Notes: generated by a model not told the origin, from the letters alone. DNA of 64,000 nucleotides from UTCFX2 sp963827155 (GCA_963827155.1 CAWGZV010000002.1:1550001-1614000); one strand, 5' to 3'. Counted from the first letter of the stretch, positions 1 to 9,067 are shown. Program-made: numbers and translations.

Positions 1-106
1 TTGGCGAATGAAATGATTATGAAACATAATCTGATGTAGAATAATAACATAATTTATATCCTATTAATAAAATAATACCATTTTCAAAATATTTTCAAAA
101 CACTCT

Positions 107-121
107 AATTGTCTGACAATT
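107..121. promoter_or_regulatory. Operator palindrome 1 upstream of adenine deaminase
   Basis: The 15 bases AATTGTCTGACAATT form a perfect palindrome around a central T at 114. The core TTGT-N3-ACAA fits the GT-N(3)-AC type of site bound by GntR-superfamily repressors. It overlaps the first two bases of the -35 box at 120-125, and the same 11-base core recurs at 154-164. A GntR-family regulator is encoded directly after the first gene, so local autoregulation is the simple inference. Confidence 0.7.
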
Positions 122-148
122 GACAGCAAAATATTTTTCTGATAAACT
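120..148 (+). promoter_or_regulatory. Sigma70-type promoter of the adenine deaminase operon
   Basis: A consensus -35 box TTGACA (120-125) is followed after exactly 17 bases by TAAACT (143-148), which matches 4 of 6 -10 positions. The predicted start of transcription near 155 falls in the second operator. The surrounding sequence is very AT-rich. The layout, with one palindrome at the -35 and one at the start site, is a classic repression arrangement. Confidence 0.65.
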
Positions 149-153
149 TTAAG

Positions 154-164
154 TTGTCTGACAA
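154..164. promoter_or_regulatory. Operator palindrome 2 upstream of adenine deaminase
   Basis: TTGTCTGACAA repeats the core of the palindrome at 107-121. The two centres (114 and 159) are 45 bases apart, a little over four helical turns. The site lies at the predicted transcription start, where a bound repressor would block the polymerase. Confidence 0.65.
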
Positions 165-229
165 ATCGTTTTCGATCACATCCTTTTTTTTCAAATTTCT
201 GAAGTTTACAAATCTTTGATAGAAAACCA

Positions 230-2023
230 ATGACTGACAAAACCCCACCGATAAGTACCATCCTCGTCGATGTTGCCATGGGACGCAAGCCTGCCGATCT
301 GGTGATTCGAAATGGTCGTTGGGTCAGTGTCCAATCTGGCGAAATCATTCCCGAGAGTTCTATCGCGGTAGTTGCCGGCAGAATCGCCTACGTTGGAAGA
401 GATGCCTCTCATACTATTGGACCCTCGACCCAGGTGATCGAAGCAGAAAATCGCTTTCTTGTTCCTGGTTTGTTGGATGGACATATGCATGTCGAATCGG
501 GCATGCTCACGGTGACTGAATTTGTCAGAGCCGTAGTCCATCACGGCACAACCGGAATGTTCATTGACCCGCACGAGATCGCAAACGTATTTGGTTTGAA
601 GGGCGTGCGTTTAATGGTTGATGAAGCTTCCCAGCAGCCCATCCATGTTTATGTCCAGGTACCATCTTGCGTTCCCTCAGCTCCTGGTTTGGAAACTCCT
701 GGAGCAACCCTTGGTCCGGGCGAAATCTCCGAAGCGTTGACCTGGTCGGGGATCATTGGTTTGGGTGAGATGATGAATTTTCCGGGTGTGTTTATGAGCG
801 ATCTCAAGATGCATGCCGAGATGGAAGCCACCCGTGAGGCAGGAAAAGTGATAGGTGGGCATTACGCCTCTCCAGACTTAGGCCTGCCTTTTCATGGTTA
901 TGCTGCCGGAGGCCCGTCTGACGACCACGAAGGCACCACACCCGAAGATGCTGCTGCCCGAGTTCGACAAGGCATGAAAGCCATGCTCCGGGAAGGCTCA
1001 GGTTGGAAGGACGTCGCCCAAGGCATTCGAGCCATCACCGAGATGAAGCTCGACCCAAGAGGCTTCATCTTATGCACGGATGATTCACATTGTGAGACCC
1101 TCGTCATCGAAGGCCATGTCGATCGTGCCCTCCGAAAGGCGATTGCCCACGGTGTTGAACCGGTTACCGCCATCCAGATGTGTACAATCAACACCGCTGA
1201 GCACTTTGGCTTGTCAAAAGAATTGGGAATGATTGCTCCTGGTCGCTTCGCCGACATTCTGCTCGTCGATGATCTTCAGAATTTTCATGCAAGCACCGTA
1301 ATCGCTCAAGGACAGGTCGTCTCGGAAGCCGGAAAGCTGAAGGTTGAACTACCCATCTTTAATTACCCAGGATGGGTTAAAAAATCCGTGCATCTTGCGC
1401 GCCCGCTGCAGCCCGAAGATTTCCGCCTCATCGCTCCGCAAGGAGAGGTTCGCTATTCAAATGTAATTGGCGTAATTGAGAACCAGGCACCAACCCGCCA
1501 TTTGCGCCTGCCGGTTGCGGTGACCAGCGGACAAGTGTGTGCTGATATTAAAAACGACCTCTGCAAGGTTGCCGTGGTAGAGCGTCATCGCGCAACAGGG
1601 AATGTGCAGGTTGGATTGGTTCATGGATTTGGATTTAGCAAACCCTGCGGAATCGCATCGACCGTTGCCCACGACAGCCATCACATGCTGGTTGTCGGGA
1701 CTGATGACGAACAGATGGCACTTGCAGCCAACCGCCTGGCTGAGATTGGTGGGGGCCAGATCGTTGTATGCGATGGAGAGACACTTGGAAGCGTTTCTCT
1801 CCCCATCGCTGGCTTGATGTCTGACCAACACGCAGAAATAGTCGCAAAGCAAGCAGCCACAGTTTTGGAAGGCTTCAAAAAATGCGGCTGTAAGCTTAAC
1901 AATCCAAATATGCAGCTCAGCCTGCTTGCCCTTCCCGTTATTCCCGAGCTGCGTATCTCCGACCTGGGATTGGTGGATGTAACCACTTTCAAGTTCATAC
2001 CTGTCCTTGAACCGGTTAGCTGA
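230..2023 (+). CDS. ade: Adenine deaminase
   Basis: This cytoplasmic enzyme hydrolyses adenine to hypoxanthine and ammonia. The 597-residue protein belongs to the amidohydrolase superfamily and has the usual length of bacterial Ade. Visible marks are the metal-binding H85-M86-H87 in GHMHVESGML, the family motif DPHEIANV (113-120), the segment EMMNFPGV, and TDDSH in the second half, followed by the Ade-specific C-terminal domain. It is the first gene after the operator-flanked promoter at 107-164 and precedes a GntR regulator, two carbamoyltransferases and carbamate kinase, so it probably feeds a purine-degrading or salvage pathway. The ATG at 230 is the first start after the promoter. Family assignment is firm; the physiological direction (salvage or catabolism) is inferred from context. 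Confidence 0.93.
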   Translation: MTDKTPPISTILVDVAMGRKPADLVIRNGRWVSVQSGEIIPESSIAVVAGRIAYVGRDASHTIGPSTQVIEAENRFLVPGLLDGHMHVESGMLTVTEFVRAVVHHGTTGMFIDPHEIANVFGLKGVRLMVDEASQQPIHVYVQVPSCVPSAPGLETPGATLGPGEISEALTWSGIIGLGEMMNFPGVFMSDLKMHAEMEATREAGKVIGGHYASPDLGLPFHGYAAGGPSDDHEGTTPEDAAARVRQGMKAMLREGSGWKDVAQGIRAITEMKLDPRGFILCTDDSHCETLVIEGHVDRALRKAIAHGVEPVTAIQMCTINTAEHFGLSKELGMIAPGRFADILLVDDLQNFHASTVIAQGQVVSEAGKLKVELPIFNYPGWVKKSVHLARPLQPEDFRLIAPQGEVRYSNVIGVIENQAPTRHLRLPVAVTSGQVCADIKNDLCKVAVVERHRATGNVQVGLVHGFGFSKPCGIASTVAHDSHHMLVVGTDDEQMALAANRLAEIGGGQIVVCDGETLGSVSLPIAGLMSDQHAEIVAKQAATVLEGFKKCGCKLNNPNMQLSLLALPVIPELRISDLGLVDVTTFKFIPVLEPVS

Positions 2024-2054
2024 AGATTTATACAGAATTCTATCGACGAAACAC

Positions 2055-2771
2055 ATGTCTAACCAATCCGTCTCTCACCGCCTTCACGACCAGTTAGGTC
2101 AATTAATCGCCATTACCGAAGCTGGCGGTCGTTTGCCATCTGAGCCTGAATTAGCGTCGAACCTTGGAGTTTCACGAGCAACTCTTCGTGAAGCTATGCG
2201 CATATTCGAGACACAAGGTGTAATCCGGCGAAAACAAGGCTCTGGCACTTATGTGAATCACCCTCCTCATGTGCTCGATAGCGGATTGGAGGTGCTCGAA
2301 AGCATTGAACGTATTGCTGAGAGAAGCGGGCTTTCGGTTAAAATGGGGGAGCTAAAAATTGAACGTCTCTTAGCCCAATCGGAGGATCAAGAGCTGCTTG
2401 CATTACGACCTGGTGATGAAATTATTCACATCTCCCGTTTGATCCTGGCAGAAGATCGTCCTGTCGCATATTTGATCGATACTCTTCCGGTTGATCTCCT
2501 TACCCCTGAGGAGTTGAAGGAGGGATTTACAGGCTCAATCCTTGATTTGATTCTTAAACGCGGAGATCCACAGCTCCTCACATCGCGGACCGAAATCAAA
2601 GCTGTGACAGCCACTTCTCAGGTGGCGCGCCTGCTTGGAATCCAACGCGGTGACGTGCTATTGTGCTTCATTGCAGCATTATTTTCAACCTTGGGCAGGG
2701 TTATAGATCATTCACAAAGCTATTTCCTGCCTGGTTATTTTAGGTTCCACATTCTCCGCCGTGTTGGTTAG
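2055..2771 (+). CDS. GntR-family transcriptional regulator with UTRA domain
   Basis: A DNA-binding repressor of about 238 residues. An N-terminal winged helix-turn-helix (RLPSEPELASNLGVSRATLR, then GSGTYV) is followed by a UTRA-type ligand-binding domain with the motif PGDEIIHISRLIL and a C-terminal QSYFLPGYFRF segment. I chose the ATG at 2055 because an upstream in-frame TTG at 2007 would overlap the deaminase gene. The ligand is unknown; a purine, nucleoside or ureide is plausible from the neighbours. The two TTGTCTGACAA palindromes at 107-121 and 154-164 are natural targets, and a one-base-shorter relative lies at 10698-10707 before the second transporter. Family assignment is firm; target and effector are inference. 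Confidence 0.88.
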   Translation: MSNQSVSHRLHDQLGQLIAITEAGGRLPSEPELASNLGVSRATLREAMRIFETQGVIRRKQGSGTYVNHPPHVLDSGLEVLESIERIAERSGLSVKMGELKIERLLAQSEDQELLALRPGDEIIHISRLILAEDRPVAYLIDTLPVDLLTPEELKEGFTGSILDLILKRGDPQLLTSRTEIKAVTATSQVARLLGIQRGDVLLCFIAALFSTLGRVIDHSQSYFLPGYFRFHILRRVG

Positions 2772-2792
2772 CGGCTTAAGAAATGAATGATC

Positions 2793-2811
2793 AAATGCCA
2801 TCCTGGCATTT
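2793..2811. terminator. Short hairpin between the regulator and carbamoyltransferase genes
   Basis: AAATGCCA and TGGCATTT form a perfect 8-bp stem around a 3-base loop. No T-run follows, so it may attenuate transcription, stabilise an RNA end, or be a palindromic protein site. It sits in the 90-base gap before the gene at 2862. Confidence 0.4.
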
Positions 2812-2861
2812 CCAGATGGAAAATATTTCAACAAACACAATTTCTAATCGGAGGTTAAGAA

Positions 2862-3815
2862 ATGCGTAGTTTTTCTGGTCGTGATATCCTTTCTTTGAAA
2901 GATTTTGAAAGGAATGAATTTTTTCATGTATTGGACGTTGCCCGTCAACTCGAGCCGATCGCTCGAACACGCCGCAACAGTAATATGTTAGCCGAAAAAA
3001 CCCTTGTCACCGCTTTCTATCAGCCAAGCACCCGCACTCGCCTCGCCCATGAGGCTGCTATGCATCGTCTTGGTGGTCATGTAACCGGTTTTTCTGATGC
3101 CAAAATGACCCGCGCTGGTGATTTTTACCAGGAATCGATCAAAGATACGGTGAAAATGCTCGAGTTCTACGGCGATGTCATCGTTATGCGCCACTTCCAA
3201 AAAGGCGCTCCCCATGAAGCCGCAAAATGGGCTTCCGTACCGATTATCAACGGCGGAGATGGTTGGGGTGAACACCCAACTCAAATCCTCACTGATCTCT
3301 TAACTGTAATGACCGAAAAAGGCCGCATCGATGGCCTGAAATGGCTTGCAGTCGGCGATATGCGTATGCGCACAATGCATTCCCTGGGTTATGCCTTGAC
3401 CCAATTCGACTGCCCGATCACATTTGTTTCACCGCCAGAAATGTCGCTCACGGACGAATTCAAAGCTGAACTCAAAGAGTACAACCTGAATTTTCGTGAG
3501 GCCGAGCATGTCGAGCAGGCAATTGCAGATGCCGATGTGATATTGGTAGAGCCGGTTGTCCAGCCCGATTACACGAAGTCCCGAGATGAACGGTCTGGCG
3601 ATGTGGGGTTGACCCCAGCCAATTACAAGATCACTCGCGAGCTGCTTTCAACCAAAGCAAAATCAGATGCGATCCTTCTCCATTCGCTTCCGCGCATGGA
3701 CGAAATTCCTCCCGATGTTGACATCACTCGGTGGTCACGATACTGGCAAGAAGCCTATAATGGCGTCGTGATGCGTATGGCGCTGTTGGCCCTTGTCATG
3801 GGCGCGATGGAATAG
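2862..3815 (+). CDS. Aspartate carbamoyltransferase-like protein
   Basis: A 317-residue member of the aspartate/ornithine carbamoyltransferase family. It shows the carbamoyl-phosphate loop S56-T57-R58-T59-R60, an ATCase-type IVMRH segment, HPTQ (138-141) and a C-terminal LHSLPR, where pyrimidine ATCases usually have MHPLPR. It lies 14 bases before a YgeW-like carbamoyltransferase and is followed by carbamate kinase, with no other pyrimidine gene nearby. It may therefore be a catabolic paralogue rather than PyrB. A strong ribosome site (CGGAGG) precedes the ATG. In a catabolic role it would release carbamoyl phosphate from a ureido compound, to be used by the kinase. The family is sure; the substrate is not. 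Confidence 0.8.
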   Translation: MRSFSGRDILSLKDFERNEFFHVLDVARQLEPIARTRRNSNMLAEKTLVTAFYQPSTRTRLAHEAAMHRLGGHVTGFSDAKMTRAGDFYQESIKDTVKMLEFYGDVIVMRHFQKGAPHEAAKWASVPIINGGDGWGEHPTQILTDLLTVMTEKGRIDGLKWLAVGDMRMRTMHSLGYALTQFDCPITFVSPPEMSLTDEFKAELKEYNLNFREAEHVEQAIADADVILVEPVVQPDYTKSRDERSGDVGLTPANYKITRELLSTKAKSDAILLHSLPRMDEIPPDVDITRWSRYWQEAYNGVVMRMALLALVMGAME

Positions 3816-3829
3816 AAAAGAGGCTTATC

Positions 3830-4810
3830 ATGCAAACAGATCTCAAGGGTCGCGATCTGATCGGCGACCTGGATTTTAGCAGAGAAGAAGTTGAAACTGT
3901 CCTGGATGTCGCATTTGACCTGAAGCGAAAGCGAGCCCTCGGAGAATCGCACGCATACCTGCGCGATAAAGTCTTGGCGATGCTCTTCTTTTTTTCTAGC
4001 ACCCGCACACGTGGCTCGTTTGAAGCCGGAATGGCTCAGCTAGGAGGGCATGGAGCCTTCATCGAGAGTAAATCGACTCAAATCGCTCACGGCGATACCC
4101 CCAAGGAAATCGGCGAAATCTTCGGCCGCTACTTCGATGGGATTGCGATCCGCCATGTGGATTGGGGAATTGGTAATGGATACTTAAATGCGGTTGCGAG
4201 AGCTTCTCGCGTGCCGGTCTTGAACATGCAGTGCGACGTTTATCATCCCTTCCAATGTCTCGCAGATTTGATGACTATTGTTGAAAAAAAAGGTCGTGAT
4301 CTGCGCCGGAAGAAAATGGTGGTCTCCTGGGCATACGCTGCCTCGTATCAAAAACCCATGTCTGTACCTCAATCCCTAATCCTGCAGATGCCTCGTTTCG
4401 GCCTTGATGTTGTCCTCGCTCATCCGCCTGAATTCAAGCTTATGCCAGAGATTATGGACCAGGCGCGCGAGCAGGCGCGCAAGTTTGGCGCAGGGTTCGA
4501 GGTTATGGATGATATGGAGGCTGCCTTCAAGGACGCCGATATCGTCTATGCAAAATCTTGGGGTGCTATGGTTCACACTCCAGATGCCGAGGAAGGCGCA
4601 AAGATCATTAAGAAATACGAACATTGGATCACGGACGAGCGCAAAATGTCCATGGCGAAAGCAGATGCAATTTACATGCATCCCCTCCCAGCCGATCGAA
4701 ACATCGAAGTAACTGATGGTGTGATGGACGGCCCGAACTCTGTCGTCTACGATGAAGCCGAAAACCGAATGCACGCCCAGAAAGCGGTCATGGCGCTGAC
4801 CATGCGCTAG
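3830..4810 (+). CDS. ygeW: YgeW-like (knotted) carbamoyltransferase
   Basis: A 326-residue carbamoyltransferase with S57-T58-R59-T60-R61, HPFQ at 139-142 and HPLPAD near the C-terminus. The stretch SWAYAASYQKPMSVPQS matches what I recall of YgeW and acetylornithine-transcarbamylase-type proteins, which carry a trefoil knot, rather than true ornithine carbamoyltransferases. In E. coli and gut anaerobes, ygeW is grouped with carbamate kinase (yqeA) and hydantoinase (hyuA) genes used in anaerobic purine breakdown. Here it is flanked by adenine deaminase and carbamate kinase, which supports that role. The true substrate of this family is not settled. It is separated by only 10 bases from the kinase and is surely cotranscribed. 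Confidence 0.82.
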   Translation: MQTDLKGRDLIGDLDFSREEVETVLDVAFDLKRKRALGESHAYLRDKVLAMLFFFSSTRTRGSFEAGMAQLGGHGAFIESKSTQIAHGDTPKEIGEIFGRYFDGIAIRHVDWGIGNGYLNAVARASRVPVLNMQCDVYHPFQCLADLMTIVEKKGRDLRRKKMVVSWAYAASYQKPMSVPQSLILQMPRFGLDVVLAHPPEFKLMPEIMDQAREQARKFGAGFEVMDDMEAAFKDADIVYAKSWGAMVHTPDAEEGAKIIKKYEHWITDERKMSMAKADAIYMHPLPADRNIEVTDGVMDGPNSVVYDEAENRMHAQKAVMALTMR

Positions 4811-4820
4811 GAGAAAACAT

Positions 4821-5768
4821 ATGAGCAATCCCGTAGCAGTTGTCGCGATTGGCGGCAATTCCTTGATCCTTGATAAGCAGCACGAAGATGTCGGTTCGCA
4901 GGTAAATGCCGTTGAAGAATCGTGCAAGCATATCGCCGATATGATCCAGCGCGGCTGGAATGTAATCGTCACTCACGGAAACGGCCCCCAGGTCGGTTTT
5001 ATCCTCCGCCGCAACGAGCTCGCCTCCCCAGAGGTGCATACCACCCCATTAGACGTGATTGGCGCCGATACGCAGGGCTCCATCGGTTATATGATCGCTC
5101 GCGCCTTGGATAACGAGTTCAAGCGGCGAAAGATCGATCGCTCGGTCGCGGCAGTCGTCACACAGGTTCTGGTCGACCATGATGATCCAGGTTTCAAGAA
5201 CCCTACCAAAGGCATTGGTGGTTTCACGACAAAAGACAAAGCTGATGAATTTGCCAAAGAAGGTTGGGTAGTAAAGGAAGACGCAGGGCGCGGCTGGCGT
5301 AGGATGATTGCCTCTCCAATCCCGACCAAAATCGTCGAGCGCGAAGCGATAAAGATGTTAATTGATAACGGTTTTATCGTAGTTGCAGTAGGCGGTGGCG
5401 GTATTCCGGTGATCGAAAATGATCGCGGGGATTTACAAGGTGTTTATGCAGTCATTGATAAGGACCGTGCCAGCAGCCTGCTTGCATCCGACCTGAAGGT
5501 TGATCTTTTTTTGATCTCTACCGCAGTCGACAAAGTGGCGATCAATTTTAACAAACCAGATCAAAAGTGGCTGGATAAGATGACCCTAAGCGAAGCCAGG
5601 CAGCTATACAAGGAAGGACACTTCCTTTCTGGCAGTATGGGGCCTAAGATCGAAGCGGTAATCGCTTTCCTTGAAGCAAATCCTAAGGGCAAAGCCCTAA
5701 TTACTCGACCCGAGAGCATTGCCGAAGCCTTGGATGGTAAGAACGGCACTTGGATTACTCAGGATTGA
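4821..5768 (+). CDS. Carbamate kinase (YqeA/ArcC type)
   Basis: The enzyme transfers phosphate from carbamoyl phosphate to ADP, giving ATP, ammonia and CO2. The 315-residue protein has the amino acid kinase fold: AIGGNSL at the N-terminus, THGNGPQVG for substrate binding, AVGGGGIPV in the middle, DKDRASSLLA, and STAVDKVAINF near the nucleotide site. It ends the operon of deaminase, regulator and two carbamoyltransferases, and a rho-independent terminator follows at 5779-5820. This is the energy-yielding last step expected of fermentative ureide or purine degradation. Identity is firm. Confidence 0.95.
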   Translation: MSNPVAVVAIGGNSLILDKQHEDVGSQVNAVEESCKHIADMIQRGWNVIVTHGNGPQVGFILRRNELASPEVHTTPLDVIGADTQGSIGYMIARALDNEFKRRKIDRSVAAVVTQVLVDHDDPGFKNPTKGIGGFTTKDKADEFAKEGWVVKEDAGRGWRRMIASPIPTKIVEREAIKMLIDNGFIVVAVGGGGIPVIENDRGDLQGVYAVIDKDRASSLLASDLKVDLFLISTAVDKVAINFNKPDQKWLDKMTLSEARQLYKEGHFLSGSMGPKIEAVIAFLEANPKGKALITRPESIAEALDGKNGTWITQD

Positions 5769-5778
5769 CGAAGGATTC

Positions 5779-5820
5779 AGATGGTTGGTTTGCTGGACAA
5801 GCCAACCATCTTTTTTTTTG
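5779..5820 (+). terminator. Rho-independent terminator after carbamate kinase
   Basis: A 14-bp stem (5779-5792 with 5798-5811, one G-T pair) encloses a five-base loop and runs into nine to ten T residues. It closes the catabolic operon and separates it from the first transporter cassette. Confidence 0.9.
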
Positions 5821-5894
5821 TAAAGTTTGGGATTATCACTTTCCTGTTCATCCGGTAAAATCAAACAAAACATACATCCAAGGGTGCAGCCAAG

Positions 5895-7052
5895 ATGGCC
5901 ATGCAAGGGCCTCCAAGCAAAACCAAAAATAGTAAAAAATCCAAGCGCAAAACGAATTGGATGGATAGGATATTCGGCAGCATGCTGCCTGTGCTTGCCG
6001 TAGTTGCCGCATTAATGGCCGGGGCGGTGATGCTTCTACTGTTAGGCGTGAATCCGGTTGAAGCATACACGGCTATGTTTATAGGCGTTTTCGGCAGCGT
6101 GAGCGGGATCACCCAATCGCTGGTCAAGGCTACACCGCTATTGTTGGTCGGCCTGGGTATTTGTATCGCCTTTCGTGCCAGCGTGATAAACATTGGTGCA
6201 GAAGGTCAGATCATCCTGGGCGCCTTGGCTGGTACCTGGTTTGCCCTCACCTTCCGGACCTGGCCAGGCTGGATTCTAATCGGTGCGACGATTTTGGTAG
6301 GTTTTATCGGCGGGGCAGCCTGGGGATTTATCCCTGGTGTGCTGAAAGCTCGTTTTCAAGTGAATGAAATCCTCAGTACCGTAATGTTAAACGCGATTGC
6401 TATACAGCTGATGAACCTGTTGATTCGCGGACCCTTGATCGATCCAGCAGGTGTCACCGCTGGGACTTACTTGGCGCAATCCGAGCGGCTTCCTGCTCAG
6501 GTTTGGCTCCCACGTTTAGTCCCGCAAACACTTCTCCACGCAGGTTTAATATTTGCCGTTGTTCTGGCAATCCTCGTCTATATCTTTTTATGGCGCACAA
6601 CGATTGGCTACCGCATTCGGGCAGTTGGTCTTAATCCAGACGCTTCGCGATATGCCGGCATAAGCGTTCCTTTCTATCAGACGCTATCATTAACCTTGGC
6701 TGGTGGTTTTGCGGGACTAGCAGGGATAATTGAAGTCATAGGAGTTCAGCATCGGCTGTTGGAAGGGATCACTAGCGGTTACGGCTTCTCCGGCATCGTG
6801 GCAGCTCTGTTCGGAGGTCTGCATCCGATTGGTCTTATCCCTGCTTCGGTGTTGTTCGGAGGTCTGCTAGTCGGCGCGGACAAAATGCAGCGGGCAATGC
6901 AGGTCCCATCAGCACTGGTGGACGCCGTTTTAGGTCTGGTTGTGCTCTTCGTTGTCGGATCGGCATATCTATCCCGAAAATGGGCCGCTCGCAGGATGAT
7001 TGCAGAAGCAAAGTTGAATGAAACCCTCGAAGCACAGGAGATCCTGTCATGA
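5895..7052 (+). CDS. Nucleoside-type ABC transporter permease 1 (cassette 1)
   Basis: A 385-residue integral membrane permease of the branched-chain/simple-sugar (BPD_transp_2) family, the type that works with BMP-family binding proteins. A basic N-terminus rich in Lys is followed by about nine hydrophobic segments. The stretch INIGAEGQI and the coupling-type region VGLNPDASRYAGI are hallmarks of this family. It overlaps the second permease by four bases (ATGA). Its partners are the permease at 7049, lipoprotein at 8012 and ATPase at 9101. Substrates are probably nucleosides or nucleobases, judging from the family and the adenine deaminase operon upstream. Confidence 0.88.
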   Translation: MAMQGPPSKTKNSKKSKRKTNWMDRIFGSMLPVLAVVAALMAGAVMLLLLGVNPVEAYTAMFIGVFGSVSGITQSLVKATPLLLVGLGICIAFRASVINIGAEGQIILGALAGTWFALTFRTWPGWILIGATILVGFIGGAAWGFIPGVLKARFQVNEILSTVMLNAIAIQLMNLLIRGPLIDPAGVTAGTYLAQSERLPAQVWLPRLVPQTLLHAGLIFAVVLAILVYIFLWRTTIGYRIRAVGLNPDASRYAGISVPFYQTLSLTLAGGFAGLAGIIEVIGVQHRLLEGITSGYGFSGIVAALFGGLHPIGLIPASVLFGGLLVGADKMQRAMQVPSALVDAVLGLVVLFVVGSAYLSRKWAARRMIAEAKLNETLEAQEILS

Positions 7053-7982
7053 ACGAGCTATTTTCACTTTCTGTGGTCATCGGCATTCTGGCATCGGCAA
7101 TTCGACTGGCAACCCCATATCTTTACGCCTCCATCGGAGAAGCATTTGCTCAGACATCCGGAGTGGTGAACTTAGGTGTCGATGGGATCATGCTGATGGG
7201 AGGATTCGCTGGTTTTTATGTTGCCCTCACAACCGGAAATTTATGGTTGGGGCTGCTGGCCGCTGCCATCATAGGTCTTTTGATGGGGCTTCTGATGTCT
7301 TTCATCAGTGTGACTTTGAAAGCCGAACAGGGAATCAGCGGTATTGGGCTCTATATGTTCGGCTTGGGTTTATCTTCGCTGCTCTTCAAAGAGCTAATCG
7401 GTACTGTGAAGACCATAGATGGCTTTGCAAAAATCCGAATCCCCGTGTTAGGGGAGCTCCCCGTGATAGGTGAGATCTTTTTCAACCACAGTCTGCTGGT
7501 GTACTCGGCTTTTCTTCTTGTCCCCATTGCTTGGTGGGTCTTGGATAAGACCACACTGGGATTACGGATCAAGTCCGTTGGACAAAATCCAGCCGCCGCG
7601 GACACTTTAGGCGTGAATGTTAACAGAATGCGATACTTCAGCGTTTGTCTCGGGGCAGTTTTGGCTGGGTTGGCAGGCGCTTCACTTTCACTCTCACTGG
7701 TAAATCTTTTCCAGGAAAACCTCACCTCCGGGATGGGTTTCATCGCTGTGGCGTTGGTCTATTTCGGCGGTTGGAGACCTCTCGGTATTTTGGGAGGCGC
7801 GCTGTTTGTTCAGCTTCGTAAACTCGCTTCAATTGTGGATGCAAGTGCTGCATGTTAACATCCAATCCGATGTGATGGTGATGTTGCCTTATATATTAAC
7901 AATCGTCGCCTTGGCTGTTGCTGTGAATCGAGCCAAACAGCCAGCAGCTTTAAACAAGCCTTTTGAAAGAGGCGAAAATTAA
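7049..7982 (+). CDS. Nucleoside-type ABC transporter permease 2 (cassette 1, frameshifted)
   Basis: The second permease of cassette 1. The N-terminal part contains the family motif SGVVNLGVDGIMLMGGF and VGQNPAAADTLGV. As written, the reading frame stops at 7858 after LFVQLRKLAS. Shifting by one base near 7811 gives a continuous permease C-terminus with a further membrane helix (MLPYILTIVALAVAV) ending at 7982. The span of 934 bases has one base too many, so a single-base insertion is the simplest explanation and a sequencing error is likely. The repaired length of about 310 residues is normal. The lipoprotein gene follows after 29 bases. Confidence 0.85.
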
Positions 7983-8011
7983 TCCAACCCTAGTATGAAG
8001 AGGAGATAGTA

Positions 8012-9022
8012 ATGGAATCTAAAAAATGGTTCAACGCTTTGATCATGATCGGTCTGGTCGCCATAATTTCGCTGAGCGGTTGTGCGGGCAGTACTGGTGG
8101 CGGCGGGCAGGCTGAAAAACCTGTGCGCGTAGCAGTGGTGATGCCCAGTTCAACAACAGACCTTGCTTTCAGCCAATCTATGTATTCGGCTTTGAAAGCA
8201 GTTCAAGCCGAGATGGGTGGCGAGAGCGCCATGGAGATCGTATATTCCGAAAACATGTTCAAAGTCCCAGATGCTGCTGCAGCAATCCGAGATTATGCCA
8301 GCCAGGGCTATGATATCGTCATCGCCCACGGATCGCAGTATGGATCATCTGTGCAGGAAATTGCCCCCGATTTCCCAAAGACGACTTTTGCCTGGGGTAC
8401 CGATGTGAATACCTTCGGAATGCCTAATGTTTATGCCTATACGGCAGCAGCCGAAGAAGGCGGCTTTGTGAATGGAGTTTTGGCTGCCATGCTGACTAAA
8501 ACGAAGACCATCGGTGTCACCGGACCAGTGGAAGTGGGCGATGCGAAGACTTACATTGACGGTTTTACGCAAGGTGTTGCTTCTGTAGATCCAAGCATCA
8601 ATGTCTCGAAGACCTGGACAGGTTCTTTCTCAGATGTTGCTCTGATGACTGAAGCGGCCAAAACCCACATAGCCGCCGGTGCAGATGTGTTGACAGGCTC
8701 ATCGCAGTCGGTTGTCGGCTCGATCGGTGCCGCGAAAGAAGCTGGCAATGTGCTCTGGTTTGGCACCCAGCAAGACCAGAGCTCGCTGGCTCCCAGCTTG
8801 GTGGTCGCGAGCCAAGTCTATGATTGGACCAAAATGATCAAAGAGATCATTGCGAACCGGACTGCTGGTACACTCGGCGGTACGGCCTACAAGCTGCAGC
8901 TTACCAATGACGGCTTGCAGATTGCCTATAATCCCGGCTACAGCCTCCCAGCCGACGTCAAAGCTGCCGGTGATAAAGCGATTGCTGGCATCAAAGACGG
9001 CAGCATCACGGTAGAGCCTTAG
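8012..9022 (+). CDS. BMP-family nucleoside-binding lipoprotein (cassette 1)
   Basis: An extracellular solute-binding protein of 336 residues in the BmpA/Med family. A hydrophobic signal ends in the lipobox L21-S22-G23-C24, so the mature protein is lipid-anchored at Cys24 and followed by a Gly-rich spacer. The body has the two-lobed periplasmic-binding fold, seen in motifs such as VRVAVVMPS and YDIVIAHGSQYG. A strong ribosome site (AGGAG at 8001-8005) precedes the ATG. It captures the substrate for the permeases just upstream and the ATPase at 9101. A GC-rich hairpin at 9033-9067 separates it from the ATPase gene. Confidence 0.9.
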   Translation: MESKKWFNALIMIGLVAIISLSGCAGSTGGGGQAEKPVRVAVVMPSSTTDLAFSQSMYSALKAVQAEMGGESAMEIVYSENMFKVPDAAAAIRDYASQGYDIVIAHGSQYGSSVQEIAPDFPKTTFAWGTDVNTFGMPNVYAYTAAAEEGGFVNGVLAAMLTKTKTIGVTGPVEVGDAKTYIDGFTQGVASVDPSINVSKTWTGSFSDVALMTEAAKTHIAAGADVLTGSSQSVVGSIGAAKEAGNVLWFGTQQDQSSLAPSLVVASQVYDWTKMIKEIIANRTAGTLGGTAYKLQLTNDGLQIAYNPGYSLPADVKAAGDKAIAGIKDGSITVEP

Positions 9023-9032
9023 TCTGTTTACC

Positions 9033-9067
9033 GCTGCGGCGGTGGACGACACTTCTGCCGCCGCAGC
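9033..9067. terminator. GC-rich hairpin after the binding-protein gene
   Basis: GCTGCGGCGG and CCGCCGCAGC form a perfect 10-bp stem with a 15-base loop. There is no T-run, and the ATPase gene starts 34 bases later. It probably stabilises the 3' end of the abundant binding-protein message or attenuates read-through into the ATPase gene. Confidence 0.55.
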
